From Apium graveolens (Eukaryota; Streptophyta; Magnoliopsida; Apiales; Apiaceae), in the NCBI RefSeq assembly GCF_009905375.1, contig NC_133657.1, positions 48,205,231 through 48,269,230 of the forward strand: a DNA stretch of 64,000 bases, given 5' to 3'. The notes under the pieces were generated by a model that ran no database searches, was not told where the DNA came from, and was given only the letters and a program-made list of their open reading frames with translations. Both the position numbers and the translations under genes were made by a program. Shown here in pieces: positions 45,142-56,536 of this stretch. Each line of letters starts with the position of its first letter. Position 1 is the first letter of the stretch.

Positions 45142-48097
45142 TTATAAACTTGAGTGATTGCATGAGTTCAATAAGTACATCCATCCCATGAAATTCTCAT
45201 AACCTGATTCTTTTCTAATGAGGTCATTTAAATTTACAAGTACTTGAAGTTCCTCTATGATTTCTTTCCCTCTTAGAGCTTCCACAAGCTTGAGCCAATC
45301 ATCCAATGAGCCATTCAAGTAATCTACTCTGAATCTTGAGAATCTTTCAACTTTCATGTTCAGAAAGTGTCCATCCTTAGAAATTCCGTTCATCCCCTTT
45401 ACCATGAGCTCATTTGATCTTTGTTCAAACATGGAAATTTCTTCAGAATACTTCTTATCCCTTTCTTCCTTTTCTGCCCTGGTTTTTGCTCTTCTTTCAT
45501 CTCTTACTTTCATCCTTACACACATCACAACCCTCTATGCCATTGTACTTGTGTCCTTATCCTTCATTAAGCTAATCACCCTCTAACTTCTGTGGTTGAA
45601 AGTGTATCCATTAATTTCATGCCAAGTAGAGTGAAGGAGCCATCTTGATAGTAGATTCTAACTTCTCTTAATTATACAACCCAAACTTTGACTATTTCTG
45701 CAGCTAATTGTTGAAAGTAGTCATCATCTGTGAAGCACTAGTTTAATTATAGAAAATCAGTCTAATCAAAGCAATTCCAGATAACCCCCTTTTCAACTTG
45801 CAGCTTCTTTGGCTTTCTCCCAACAGTCTTGTAATGAGTTTTGATTGGTGGCTTAAATGAAGGTAGGTTTAAGATTTTTTTTAGGGTGGTTTGGCTAGAA
45901 GTGATTGGTATCTTGAGTTAGGTGTTTGCAGTTCGTTTCTACAAAAGTTTAATCTTAGAGGTTAAGGGTAGTTGAGCGTTGAGCTTTTAGGCTTAGTGGT
46001 TTGAGTTTGTGAGATTAGGATTGGCAGGACATTTTTCTTGGTTCCTTCACCATCTTCCCTCTTCTTTCTTCTCCTTTCATCTCCCCTCTTTTTATCATCC
46101 CTTTTCTTTTCTTCTTTCTTCTTCTCTTCTACTTTGCTGCCAGTTATTTTGGTAGATTGACTTGGATTTGACCTAGAAGGTTTTTGCTCATCATTCTTCT
46201 GCTCATCATCATCATTGTCATCTTTTGTGTTGAACTGTGTAGTAAGAAACATGGTATCAGCATTCTGTAGGTATCTCCCCAACATCCTAATCATCTCCTC
46301 ACCTTCAGCTGTTTTGAAGTTCTTCCTCTTTAGATCAACTTCCAATGTCATAATTAATCTTATATTTCCCTTTACGTAGTTTTTGGGTACTATGAAGTAT
46401 CTGCACTATTTTGTTTCTGGATAAATGTAGCCCACCCCTTGTTTGGATTTAGATATGCTTCAGGAAAAGCAGCTATCTGAGCTTTCTTGAGTTCTTTGAG
46501 CAATTCAGTGTCCTATGGAATTACTGGATTAACTCTGTCAATTATTACATCTAGCTCAGATGCTCTCATACTTTGTAGATTTGAGAGAGACACTTGCAGA
46601 CATCTTTTCAAACCACAATCATTGATATTGGCTACTATTCTCTTCTCCAAAAGGTTGTCAACCTTTACTATTACCATACTTAAGAAATTGATGTTGTTGG
46701 ACAAAGCTCTCTTGTAAGTGATGTAGTTGTTGGCCAGAGAGACTCTTAGAACTGACACTAGCTCATTGAACTCCTTATCTTGACAAGGTCCTACTGCAGC
46801 TTTTTGGAGCCTGTCATTACTAACATCTTGAGAGAGTTTTAACTGCATAGAACTTTGACCAGAGTGAGTAGTTGATTTTCCAGCCTCTTGGGATTGTGAA
46901 GATTTACCAGCCTCCTTGGACTGTTGAATCCTATTTTCTAACTCCCCCTTAGTCTTGTGGGCAGGCAGGAGTAATGGATTTGGAATTTCTGGCCTCACAG
47001 CTTCAGGAAGAGCAGGTAAAGGAACATTCAAGGCACCCATGATAGCTCCCAAAGAAACTGAATTTTGCATTTGAAGATCTTTGTGAGAGTCTACCAGGGT
47101 CCTGATGTCATTCTGCTGACTATGTACTAGAAAAGTAAAAGCATTGACCTGAGCTGTGAGTGAGTCATTGGAGACTTGGAGAGTTGAAACTTGCTGTTGT
47201 AGAGATTGAATCTGGAGATTTTATGATGTAGAAGGATGTTGCTAGGAACTTGAAAAGATAGGAGCGCCAAAAGTATCTTGAAATGTCTCCTTGATCCCTT
47301 GCATTAAAAGAGCAGATGCTTCATATCTAGCTTGATGAAGTTGATCCAGTCTGGCCCTTGTGTCATTATTACTTGTAATGTGATTTTGGACAACTTCATG
47401 CAAAGCTACAAAAGATTGCTTCAGTTGCTTGATGTTTTGCTCCATGCTGGACATATCAAGCCTTGCCATTTGGTCAGCAAATTTCTCTAATTTGTTCTTG
47501 ATTTCTACTTGAGTGGGCACTAGGTCATCCAACGTGTATTTCACCAATATTCTAATTCTATCTTGATGACTGTTGAGAGTCTGTTGCAATGCTTTACCAA
47601 TTAGGTGAAAAGCTTTAAGATGTGTCTTGTAGACCTTTAATATCATAAACTTCATGGGTACTGAGAGTTTTGGCATTGCTTCCCAAGATGGTTATATACA
47701 CCTCCCTAAACCTAGCCAAAACCTCGTCCATCTCTAGATTGAAATCTTTGTCTAACCAGGCATCCACATTGCCATCTTGTTCAGCTTCATTGACAATTTT
47801 AGTTGTTGTTCTTTAACATCTGTTTTATAAGACAACAAGTTTTCTTGATAGTCTTGATTGAACATGTCTGTTGTAAGAAGTTGTTGTGTGATGTTGGCCA
47901 TTTATGGTGATTGATTAAGCTTGAGCATCCTGTTGCCATTGAGAAATTAGATGAGATGGTTGTTGAAAGGGGTTTAATGTTGAAGGGATGTCATATTTAT
48001 TTAAAGTTAAGGGTAGAAAGAGATCATGTAACCCTGTGATTAGAATCACATTTGAACTCACAGTAGGTACTATTGTTATGACAGTGTACTGTTCACC
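45142..48097 (-). pseudogene. ORF2 of copia-C, 5' end cut
   Basis: About 3 kb of post-pol coding remnants in minus orientation, between the PPT and the chromovirus insertion. Open pieces: 47915-48097, 47242-47676, 46513-47070, 45962-46351 and 45142-45528. The 47242-47676 piece is a strong coiled-coil candidate (regular Leu/Met/Ile with Gln and Asp). The 46513-47070 piece is Ser/Gln/Lys-rich then helical. The 45962-46351 piece ends in a dense Lys/Glu/Arg run, and the 45142-45528 piece is Lys/Arg/Glu helical. This order (helical, coiled coil, charged, basic) mirrors copia-1 ORF2. Pol and the 5' half lie beyond the window. Confidence 0.65.
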
Positions 48098-51000
48098 TGT
48101 AACGCCCTCCAAATCCGGGGTCTAGGTCTGGGGGTTACTTGCTAATCTCCAATATAATACAAACCTGTATAATGATTATGAAAATATATACCTAACCCCT
48201 TTACATCTCCAAGATCTTTTAAGGTTGAGGTATGAAAATAAGAACCACACACTATTTTATTACAAACTCAAATATAAAATCTCATAGAACTTTCTTTATT
48301 ACAAACCATTATTTAAACAAGTTTTAAACTAAATTCATTTCATTCAAACTCACACCACAACTATCTACACTAAACCTGTTTAGGTAGCTCAAAGCTCTCT
48401 TCCTTTATCGGGATTTACACTCTTGGTATTAGCGATTCCCGCTTCCTGACAGGCTTCTTTACCACGCCGAATAAGTTTCATTCTCTTTGACTGAAAACAA
48501 ACAAAATGAATAACAACAAAAGGGTTGAGCCATAATTTGCTCAGCAAGTCCGCAATATATAAACAATATTATAATTAAGCTAAATTAATGGTAATATGGC
48601 TGTATCTGTAATGATGTAACCCTGTAAGGAAATAATGAAGGCCACTATCAAAGAATATCAATAAACTAGTCTGGACACAAGTTCACACCTATATCCTGCT
48701 GATCAGTCAGGATACAGCGCAGATCTATACCTCTATGTATACATCTATTCAGTTACCCAGGATCTACGACCCAAAACATGTATCCGGTTGATTCCCGGTC
48801 CATAGGATCCAGTTTATAACTGGTCCTTACGTCACCATCTAGTCCACAGATGAGCTTCCGGAACAATCGGTATGCTTTGATGTATCCCAACATCAAAAAT
48901 ATATCAGGATCTATATGTATAATCTATTGGAATATGAATAGAGTATTCAGTGTATCAAGAGAAATCAGGAATCAAAATAAAACATAAAAAAGGAAAAATA
49001 ATTGTGTATCAGTGTATGTGAACATGAATCATCAGTGTTTGTCGAGTTGAAAATCTGAATAGAAGAAGACGTTTCACTATTCTGAATTTCGAATAGGGGA
49101 AAAACTTGCATGTTATGCGATGTACTGTAATTATTTCACCGCTTTCTAACACTGGCTTGGTCCGCCTTGTTGGCTTCATCTCTATCAAATAAAGATACTC
49201 ATTTAGTCAACATGTATATCAATCGCGTCTTAAACCGACTTCACGTAGCCCGTATCGTCTACCCGTACGTTTACAATTGACTTGTATATCAATTATTAAC
49301 ACGTTGGAATCGAGTAACAACATAATTCACATAGCACATAATTCACGTAGTCATGTTAGGTTTAAAAAATAATTTAGAATCGAAACCGGATCAATATTTG
49401 CATTATCGAACAACTTCTAGCTCGTATCCGAATTTTAAGAATTTATTGGACTCGTCTCTATAAGTAATAGGGTCTATAAGTAAATATATATCGAAAGCCG
49501 ACTCATTTTCAAAAGAAATTAAGGTTTGAAACTATTCTTAATGAAAACAGGTCATTTTCCGAGTTAAAGGGCTTTCGTTTCGTTTAAATTGGATACACGA
49601 TTCAATTATTATTCAATAAATAAGGGTAAATCAATTTATTATTCAATATAATTAATTCTTCAAAATAGTTGAACCTCAAAAATATTTTTAAGTAATTATT
49701 TAGGAAAATCAGAATTAAAAATGGATTTTTCATAATATTTGGAATTAAAATGAATTCATTATGATTTATTGAATATAAATTGATTAATTATCAAAATAAA
49801 TAATCATTTTTAAATAATTAATTAAAGAAGTAATTAATTTCAATTTTTAGGAAATATTTCAGATTTATTTATATAATAAATCAATTAATTAATTTTTAAA
49901 ACAAATAAAACTGATTTTTATACTTTATCAAAATAAAAATAAAATAAAAATCTAGAAACATTTGTCAGAAAATGAACTTCTGACAAAACGGATCAAAATC
50001 GGGTTAAACTAACGAGTCAAACGGGACAAAATCCGAATCAAGAAGAACATGGCCGGATTTTGCCCAGAATCTGGCGACCGGAACAGATTCCGTCCATCCA
50101 TTTTCAGGCCAAAAACGTAACCGTTTGGTTTATTTTTCAGCTGAAATCAGTTCTAAATCACTACAACAATACAAATCCAGCAACAACTAATCAGAATCAT
50201 CCATGTATCGACTTCTCCGGCCAAATCAAACCAAACTCCGGCCAACTATCATTTTCACTCATCTGTACATGAAACTTCGATTTTAATATATCAAATCAAA
50301 TCTTGTAAACTGTATAATCAAACTCCTAACCTCTTACTAACCTCAGATTCCTCAAAATAAAAAACGTATAAATAAAAAATTAGCATAAACCCTAATAATC
50401 TAATTTACTCATACATGAATCGTTTGATGAGTTAACTAGCATAAATCGACTGTAAACATTTAAACAAAGTTATATCAATCATCAAATCAATCAAATAACC
50501 CTATAATCAAAAAGCCCTAATTTGAACATAAACTCTAGAAATTAAAAATAAAAAATAACGAATCAAAACATGAAATTGATGTTAGAAACAGAAAGAACAT
50601 ATCAAGATGAGTGATTTGAGTACTCACATCAACATATTTGGTGCTCAGAGTTGCTCAAAATCACAGTTTGATTCTTGACCCGAAATCCGACCCGACCTTG
50701 TTCTTTAGAGAATTTCCAAAAAAATTTAGAATTTTTAATAATTAACTATAAATAAATAATAAAAACTAGACTATTTATAGTAAAAAATTATACCCCTAAT
50801 TTTACATCTAATAAAATTAATTGGCCCTTAATTAATAATTTTTTAGTATTAATTTTTTTAAATATTTAATATATACAATATATATGCCAAAAATTTCCAA
50901 AATTTATGAATAATTCAAAATTTCAAAGAAATGAAATATTTAAAAGTCCCATAATCTTATAAAAATAAAATTATGATTTTTGTGGGGTTATTGACACCCG

Positions 51001-51339
51001 AAGGGGCCCGAAAAAGTCATTTTTCGCGAAACGAGAAAATTTATAAAATAACTGGATGTTCAGAATAACGCTATAGAATAACCTATACTAGGAAAAATAA
51101 GGCCATATATTAAATTATCATCTATTAAAAGAAAGTTCGGGTCGTACAACTTTTGATACAAAAGCTTTTAACATGAAATAAAATACACGATAAATACCCG
51201 AAAAATACCCAGACGTCACAGAACACACATAACACATAACAGCTAGGGTTTTATGACTAAAAACACTTAATGACATAATAAAACATATAATTTCATCTTT
51301 ATTATGATATAATACAAGTATAATTTCCCAGCCGTTACA
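48098..51339 (-). mobile_element. 3' LTR of chromovirus gypsy-3
   Basis: 3242 bp, TGTAACGCCC to CCGTTACA. Immediately to the right is the reverse of a polypurine tract, so this is the 3' LTR of a minus-strand element. Left flank TCACC is copia-C ORF2. The TATA box is at 50772-50779 (minus), which leaves a U3 of about 570 bp and a transcribed R-U5 part of about 2.65 kb. The small ORF at 50060-50272 on the opposite strand looks incidental. Both LTR ends match the short LTR of gypsy-1. Confidence 0.88.
50772..50779 (-). promoter_or_regulatory. TATA box of gypsy-3 LTR
   Basis: TATAAATA on the minus strand within CTATAAATAG. Confidence 0.5.
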
Positions 51340-51376
51340 TCCTTCCCCCCTTAATAAGATTCTGTCAACAGAATCT
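51340..51376 (-). promoter_or_regulatory. polypurine tract and adjacent hairpin of gypsy-3
   Basis: On the minus strand TAAGGGGGGAAGGA (51340-51353) abuts the LTR. Just upstream is a perfect 8-bp inverted repeat AGATTCTG/CAGAATCT with a 4-nt loop (51357-51376). Confidence 0.82.
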
Positions 51377-51378
51377 CG

Positions 51379-51427
51379 CTAACAAAATAACTGGGGATAT
51401 TTTTCTATCATTTAACGCTCAAGTTCC
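51379..51427 (-). pseudogene. chromodomain C-terminal end of gypsy-3
   Basis: The last codons of gypsy-3 pol, separated from the rest (59948 onward) by copia-D. The frame passes through the GGAAC target site, meets an early TAA at 51412-51414, and a further short run reaches TAG at 51379-51381. The residues after the TAA resemble a normal chromodomain tail, so the TAA is probably a mutation. Confidence 0.6.
51423..51427. repeat. target site duplication of copia-D, left (GTTCC)
   Basis: GTTCC before the 5' LTR, repeated at 59943-59947 after the 3' LTR. Confidence 0.92.
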
Positions 51428-53089
51428 TGAAAGAGATATGTCCTAAGTCCAATCATGTATGAGGATTTAGGAATAACTTTTATGTAATCTGTTTTGATTT
51501 CATTGATATTAATAAAAGACTTGTTTTGTTTTCATTGCGGGCTCTATCTATTTTAAGTGTTTAAATAAGATATACCACAGTTTAGAGTAAAGCTTTTTAT
51601 GAATTGTGATGAGATTATAATAATGAGACCTAAAAGATGATAACTCTAAACTTAAATAGTTCCTGGTCGTAGGATTACTAACTGGTAATTAATAATATGC
51701 AAAGATCGGTACATACTATGTTTGCTTCATTATGAAGGCTGTCTGTTCTCATAGACATTTGTGTGGTGACACTAAAGCTAGTATGTAGGTACTTATTACA
51801 GAATAAGTTCATTGAACATGACTCACACAGATGAACAACTGATGGAGTTCACTCACATGTCAGTAGTTGTTCACATAGTGATAGTTGTACAAGTATCCTT
51901 AGACTTGAAGTCATCATAGTCATCTTGTGTACACTAAACTATGCTTTGGTTTAGTTCTTAGTCTCAAGGGACAATTATAAGGGCTCTACTGGGTATAGAA
52001 ATTTGTACACGAAGATAGTGTATGATCAATAAAGGATCTACCCCTTCCAGTGAAGGAAGAGAATGTTCAATGCTGATCCACTTATGCTAGTTCAGGAATC
52101 TCTGGCCAGAGTGAATGAAATTAGAAAGGAGTTTCTAATTTACATTAAATTGAACTAAGCATAGTGAATGGGAAAGCAAATGATTAAATAAGATAGGCTT
52201 GACACAAGTTCCATGCCTTGTATTTAATCGTGACATTGCAGGGTGAAAGGAATTGATTGTACGGTAACTACTCACTGAATGGGTTCTTGGTATTCTAAGC
52301 AGTGAATTCGTATTATCCGGATAGTCGCGATATGCTGAGAAATATCCCTCATGATGTAGAATAAATATGATTAATTAATCATATTTAATGAATTAGAGAA
52401 TTTATATAAATAATGATAAAATAGTTTTATTATTATTTATTTCTACTACCGGCTTAATATTGAACCTACAGGGTCACACCATAAAAGAGAATGATTTAAT
52501 GGTGGAGGAATTAATTAATAATGGCTGGTAATTATTTATTTGTGAAATAAATAATTAATTAGCAAATTTAATAATTGATTAATTGATATTTAATTAATTA
52601 TAAATTAATTAAGAAAAGTTCTTAATATTATTAATTAAGAATTTAATTTTGGAAATTAAATCAAGTGAGAGAATTATTTTTAAAGTGTTTAGAAAAAGGA
52701 TTAATAATTAAAAGGTGTTTTAATTATTAGTTAATAGGTTAATAAGAATAAAGGGTTAATAATAATAATATTTTATGGGAAAATTTTCAGCTGAAAATTT
52801 TGCCTATAAATATACTATTATAAACCCTTATTTTGTCTTAACCTAAAAATTTCAAAACCCTAATTCTCTCCACCTTCTCCTCCTCCATTACATCGATTTC
52901 TTGGTGGATACCGGCGGAGTGCTTCACACTTGAGGAACAGCTGCTAGGGACCTCCGCTCGTGGTTCTTGGATCGCTTTTAAAGGTTAGAAACGATCCCTC
53001 GATTTAACTTACGATATGTATGCATATTATATGGATTTTATATCATGAAAATTGTTTTACCATGCTTCCGTGATAGATAAAATCCTGCA
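51428..53089 (+). mobile_element. 5' LTR of copia-D
   Basis: 1662 bp. AT-rich U3 with palindromic AATTATTTATT/AATAAATAATT near 52542-52565. TATA box TATAAATA at 52805-52812. Transcribed part begins near 52840 with an AACCCTAATTCTCTCC leader. Confidence 0.92.
52805..52812 (+). promoter_or_regulatory. LTR TATA box of copia-D
   Basis: TATAAATA in CCTATAAATATAC; the identical box in the 3' LTR is at 59658-59665. Confidence 0.65.
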
Positions 53090-53090
53090 A

Positions 53091-53102
53091 TGGTATTAGA
53101 GC
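53091..53102 (+). promoter_or_regulatory. primer binding site of copia-D
   Basis: TGGTATTAGAGC one base after the 5' LTR; one change from TGGTATCAGAGC of initiator-Met tRNA. Confidence 0.85.
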
Positions 53103-53439
53103 ATAGGTTATATGCATATAGATCTGTGAGAAAAATTTCAGAATTTTATGTGCTTGTATGAATTAATTATGATTTTTACAAGTTATATCATGGATTAATT
53201 ATGACTGATTAGAAATTGTTTCTCAGAATTATTTTGATTGTAGATCTGGGTTCTACGGGTGTTTTAGATCGTCTGGGTATTTTTTTCATAATTTTATGAT
53301 GAATGGATTAATTATTATGATTTTTTGAAGTTGTTTTAATTAAATTCATAATTAAATATATATATATATATCTAATCTGTTAGTATATATATATGTGTAA
53401 AGTTGTCTTCTGCTGTGGTGAATTGATGGTGGCACGGAA

Positions 53440-53745
53440 AAGAGAAAACGGCAGCAGTAATAAGTACGGCGGCGACTGTCAGGAACAGAGGGGAGGACCG
53501 CGCGTCTGACGTGCACGCGTGGGGCTCACGCGCTCGTGGGTCACGCGCGGCGCGTGTCAGAAACGTGCGGGTCAATGGTCAGAGCTGTGCTAACATTATC
53601 AGATAATGTCAGCTCAGGGTTTGGGGCGCGTGGGGCACGTGAAAGAAAGTCAGACACGCGCCTGACAGCGCGTGTGCGCGTGGCGGCATGTGGCTTACCT
53701 TCTCGGGGCGCGTGAGGGCGCGTGAGGGTCAGAATGGAGCGGTCT
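53440..53745. other. GC- and CpG-rich block in the copia-D leader
   Basis: About 300 bp of strikingly GC-rich DNA in an AT-rich window, with repeated GCGCGTG/CACGCG words (at least eight). No ORF extends through it on the plus strand; the minus ORF 53372-53575 looks incidental. It could be a captured host segment or an intrinsic leader part. Confidence 0.7.
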
Positions 53746-54372
53746 TGGTGCCGTTGGATTCGTCTTTTCGAGACGCATCTAATGGTATATTATATTGTAT
53801 TTTCTGAAATTGTTTCGGACTGTTTAAAGCTAACAGAAGTATATTAAAGCATTTTTTAATTGTTTTAATTACTTTTAAATGCCTCATGTGATACATAGAG
53901 ATGTATAATGCTTAGACTAATATGCTACATGATTTAACATGCCTACCTTTACGTTTATTCATACTTATATATATGATATATGCCTATGTTTACCATTGGA
54001 TGATAGATTTAGGTGAACTTAATTAACATAAGGCGTTTGTTAGACAATCTAGTATAGTGAAATTGTTTCATGACCTTAATATAAATATTATGAATACGAT
54101 CATGAGATTCTTGTGTTTATGAAACACGTAATTGAATATGAATTTTCAATATTGAGAGAAAGGATGATTCTGTCAACAACAAATTTCTATCTGTAAGAAA
54201 GGGTTATTAAGAGACGCCTCTTGACAATGCTCCACCCGATCTGGGATCATCTAATTATCGATTATTGATTTGAAATATTTAATTTAAAAGGAAGAATCTC
54301 TTTATAATATGATTATGATTGTAACGTAATATAATCCCTCTAAAATTAAATAATATCAAGTAGTAATTGGCC

Positions 54373-54397
54373 AATGACACAACGGGCTTGTGTCGTT
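54373..54397 (+). other. perfect-stem hairpin upstream of the motif array
   Basis: AATGACACAA with TTGTGTCGTT, 10 bp including one G-U pair, 5-nt loop. It precedes the four motif hairpins in the copia-D leader. Confidence 0.55.
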
Positions 54398-54425
54398 CAT
54401 AGCCTTCCAATATGATAGAAAGTGG

Positions 54426-54759
54426 TTCTTATTTTTAAATCATTGTCGTTTCGTGCTACATCCGAGGGCTTTGATTTCAAAATAAGAAATACTTGTCTAT
54501 TACATAGAGATGTGTACATTGAATTAGAATCTAAAGGTCGTTACGTGCTACATTCGTGGGTCGTTGGAGACTGATTCAATTGTACGAAATGTTGGGTTAG
54601 ACTTGACTTAGAATATTGAGTTTGTCGTGCTACAGCCATGACTCAATTATTCAAAACGCTAAAGTTATATTAGGGAAAAACATAAGATGTAATTGACAAG
54701 AGTTGTCTGCCTATTGAACATCACATAACATTTCGTGCTACAGCCGAGGTTGTGTGATG
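54426..54759 (+). repeat. array of four leader hairpins with a shared loop motif
   Basis: Each hairpin presents CGTGCTACA followed by TCC, TTC or GCC near its apex. Stems: 54426-54442 with 54471-54488 (16 of 17 pair); 54514-54532 with 54568-54585 (about 16 pairs, small bulges); 54611-54621 with 54641-54652 (11 pairs, one bulge); 54719-54728 with 54750-54759 (10 pairs, one G-U). The stem sequences are unrelated to one another. A short inner stem also compensates (TCG/CGA in the first and last, ACG/CGT in the second, GTCGTG/CATGAC in the third). This is RNA structure in the element's untranslated leader. Confidence 0.72.
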
Positions 54760-54946
54760 GAATGTAGAATCCCTATTCCCACTAGCATTATGAATGCTTA
54801 ATTTCACTTAGGGGTTGTATAAATTAGATAAACTAATGGGAGCCACTTATGAATAAATACCCGATTCATATAGTGTTTTGAAATGAAATTGAATATTTTC
54901 TAAGTGTTGTTATGTGTTTATCATTTACAGATTTACTATATTCGTC

Positions 54947-55680
54947 ATGTCTTTTGCACTATCACTCTGGAGCATACTAGATGCTCAGAAGTTGACTGGT
55001 CCTAATTTAGCTGTTTGCTTGCACTGTAACAAGGTGGGGCACTGGAAGAGGAACTGCAAGGTTTACCTTGCAGAATTGAAGAAAGAGAAGGGTAGTGAGA
55101 CTACCGCTTCTGATTCAGGCATGTTCATGATCGAAGTTAATATGTCACTAGGTCAAACTTCTACTTGGGTATTAGATACCGCCTGTGGTTCTCATATTTG
55201 TAATTCGTTGCAAGGACTAAAGGGAAGTAAGACTCTTGTAAAAAAAGATGAGGTGATTCTACGTATGGGCAATGGAGCAAGGGTTGTGGCCATATCTATA
55301 GGATCATTTAGTTTACATATGCCTACGGGCAAGACTATTATTTTGAATAATTGTTATTACGTTCCCTCTATTGTGAGGAATATTGTTTCTATTCTTATGT
55401 TGGATTTGGATGGTTTTTCATTTATTATTAAGAATAATGAATGTTCTATTCTTAGAGATAATGTTCTTTATGTACGTGGTATTTTAAATAATGGTCTGTA
55501 TGTATGTGACGTAGAGCATTATTTACTTCAGATGGAACAAGCTAATAAAAGAAAACGAGATGATGAAAATATGACCTATTTATGGCACTGTAGGCTAGGT
55601 CATATTAGTGAAAATAGACTGCGGACATTGTATAAGGAAGGGTTACTTGACCCCTTTGATTTTGAATCATATCCTATATG
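54947..55680 (+). pseudogene. gag remnant, protease and pre-integrase finger of copia-D
   Basis: Opens at ATG 54947 (MSFALSLWSILDAQKLTGPN) and passes directly into the nucleocapsid knuckle CLHCNKVGHWKRNC (about 55018-55059). Copia Gag normally has a capsid of some 200 residues between these two parts; its absence shows an in-frame internal deletion near 55005-55015. Protease follows with WVLDTACGSHIC near 55165: the Gly of the usual DTG/DSG is Ala. Then the GAG-pre-integrase finger (LWHCRLGHISENRL near 55581) up to TAG at 55681-55683. This ORF is otherwise open for 246 codons. Confidence 0.85.
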
Positions 55681-55693
55681 CTAGTCTTGCCTA

Positions 55694-56536
55694 TTGGGTA
55701 AAATGACCAAATCTCCATTTAGTGGACATGGAGAGAGGGCTGCAGATTTGCTAGGATTGGTACACACAGATGTATGTGGACCAATGTCTACGCAAGCCAT
55801 GGGTGGATTTTCATACTTCATTACTTTCATAGATGATAAATCTAGATTCGGATATGTGTATTTGATGAAACACAAGTCTGAAGCCTTTGAAAAGTTCAAA
55901 GAATATGAACATGAAGTGGAGAAACAAACCAAACATAATATTATAACTCTTCGATCAGATCGAGGTGGTGAATACTTGAATGGAGAGTTTCTAGATTATC
56001 TCAAAGAAAATGGTATAGTCTCCCAGTGGACTCCTCCATATACTCCACAGTTGAATGGGGTATCTGAAAGGAGAAATCGAACTTTGTTAGACATGGTTCG
56101 GTCCATGATGAGCTATGCGCATCTTCCAGTATTCCTATGGGGTTATGCATTGGAAACCTCAGCATATTTACTGAATAAGGTGCCTTCCAAATCTATTCCT
56201 CAAACTCCATATGAGATATGGAAAGAAAGGAAACTGAGTCTTAAACACGTTAAGATTTGGGGATGTCCAGCTTATGTCAAGAAAGTAGACACAGATAAGC
56301 TGGAATCTCGATCTGTAAAATGTAATTTTGTGGGATATCCTAAAGAGACTTTGGGGTATTATTTTTACACCAATCATCGGGTGTTTGTCTCCAGACATGC
56401 TACCTTCTTGGAAAAGCAGTTTATCCTTGAAGGAAATAGTGGGAGCAAAGTTGAACTTGATGAACTTCAAGAAGCACAAACTACTATGGATCAATTGGAA
56501 ACACCTGTTCAGACTGAACAACCTTCTGTGGAATAG
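55694..56536 (+). pseudogene. integrase of copia-D
   Basis: A 280-codon open stretch carrying the integrase core: LVHTDVCGPM near 55757, FIDDKSRFGYVYLMK near 55828, RSDRGGEYLNGEF near 55955 and the YTPQLNGVSERRNRTLLDMV region with catalytic Glu near 56040-56095. C-terminal GYALETSAYLLNKVPSK near 56140 and IWGCPAYVKK near 56260 are conserved copia blocks. It ends in TAG at 56534-56536. D, D and E positions appear intact. Confidence 0.88.

Noticed and set aside
53372..53575. 67-codon minus-strand ORF in the GC-rich block
   Set aside because: It is opened by GC-rich low-complexity sequence and has no conserved pattern.
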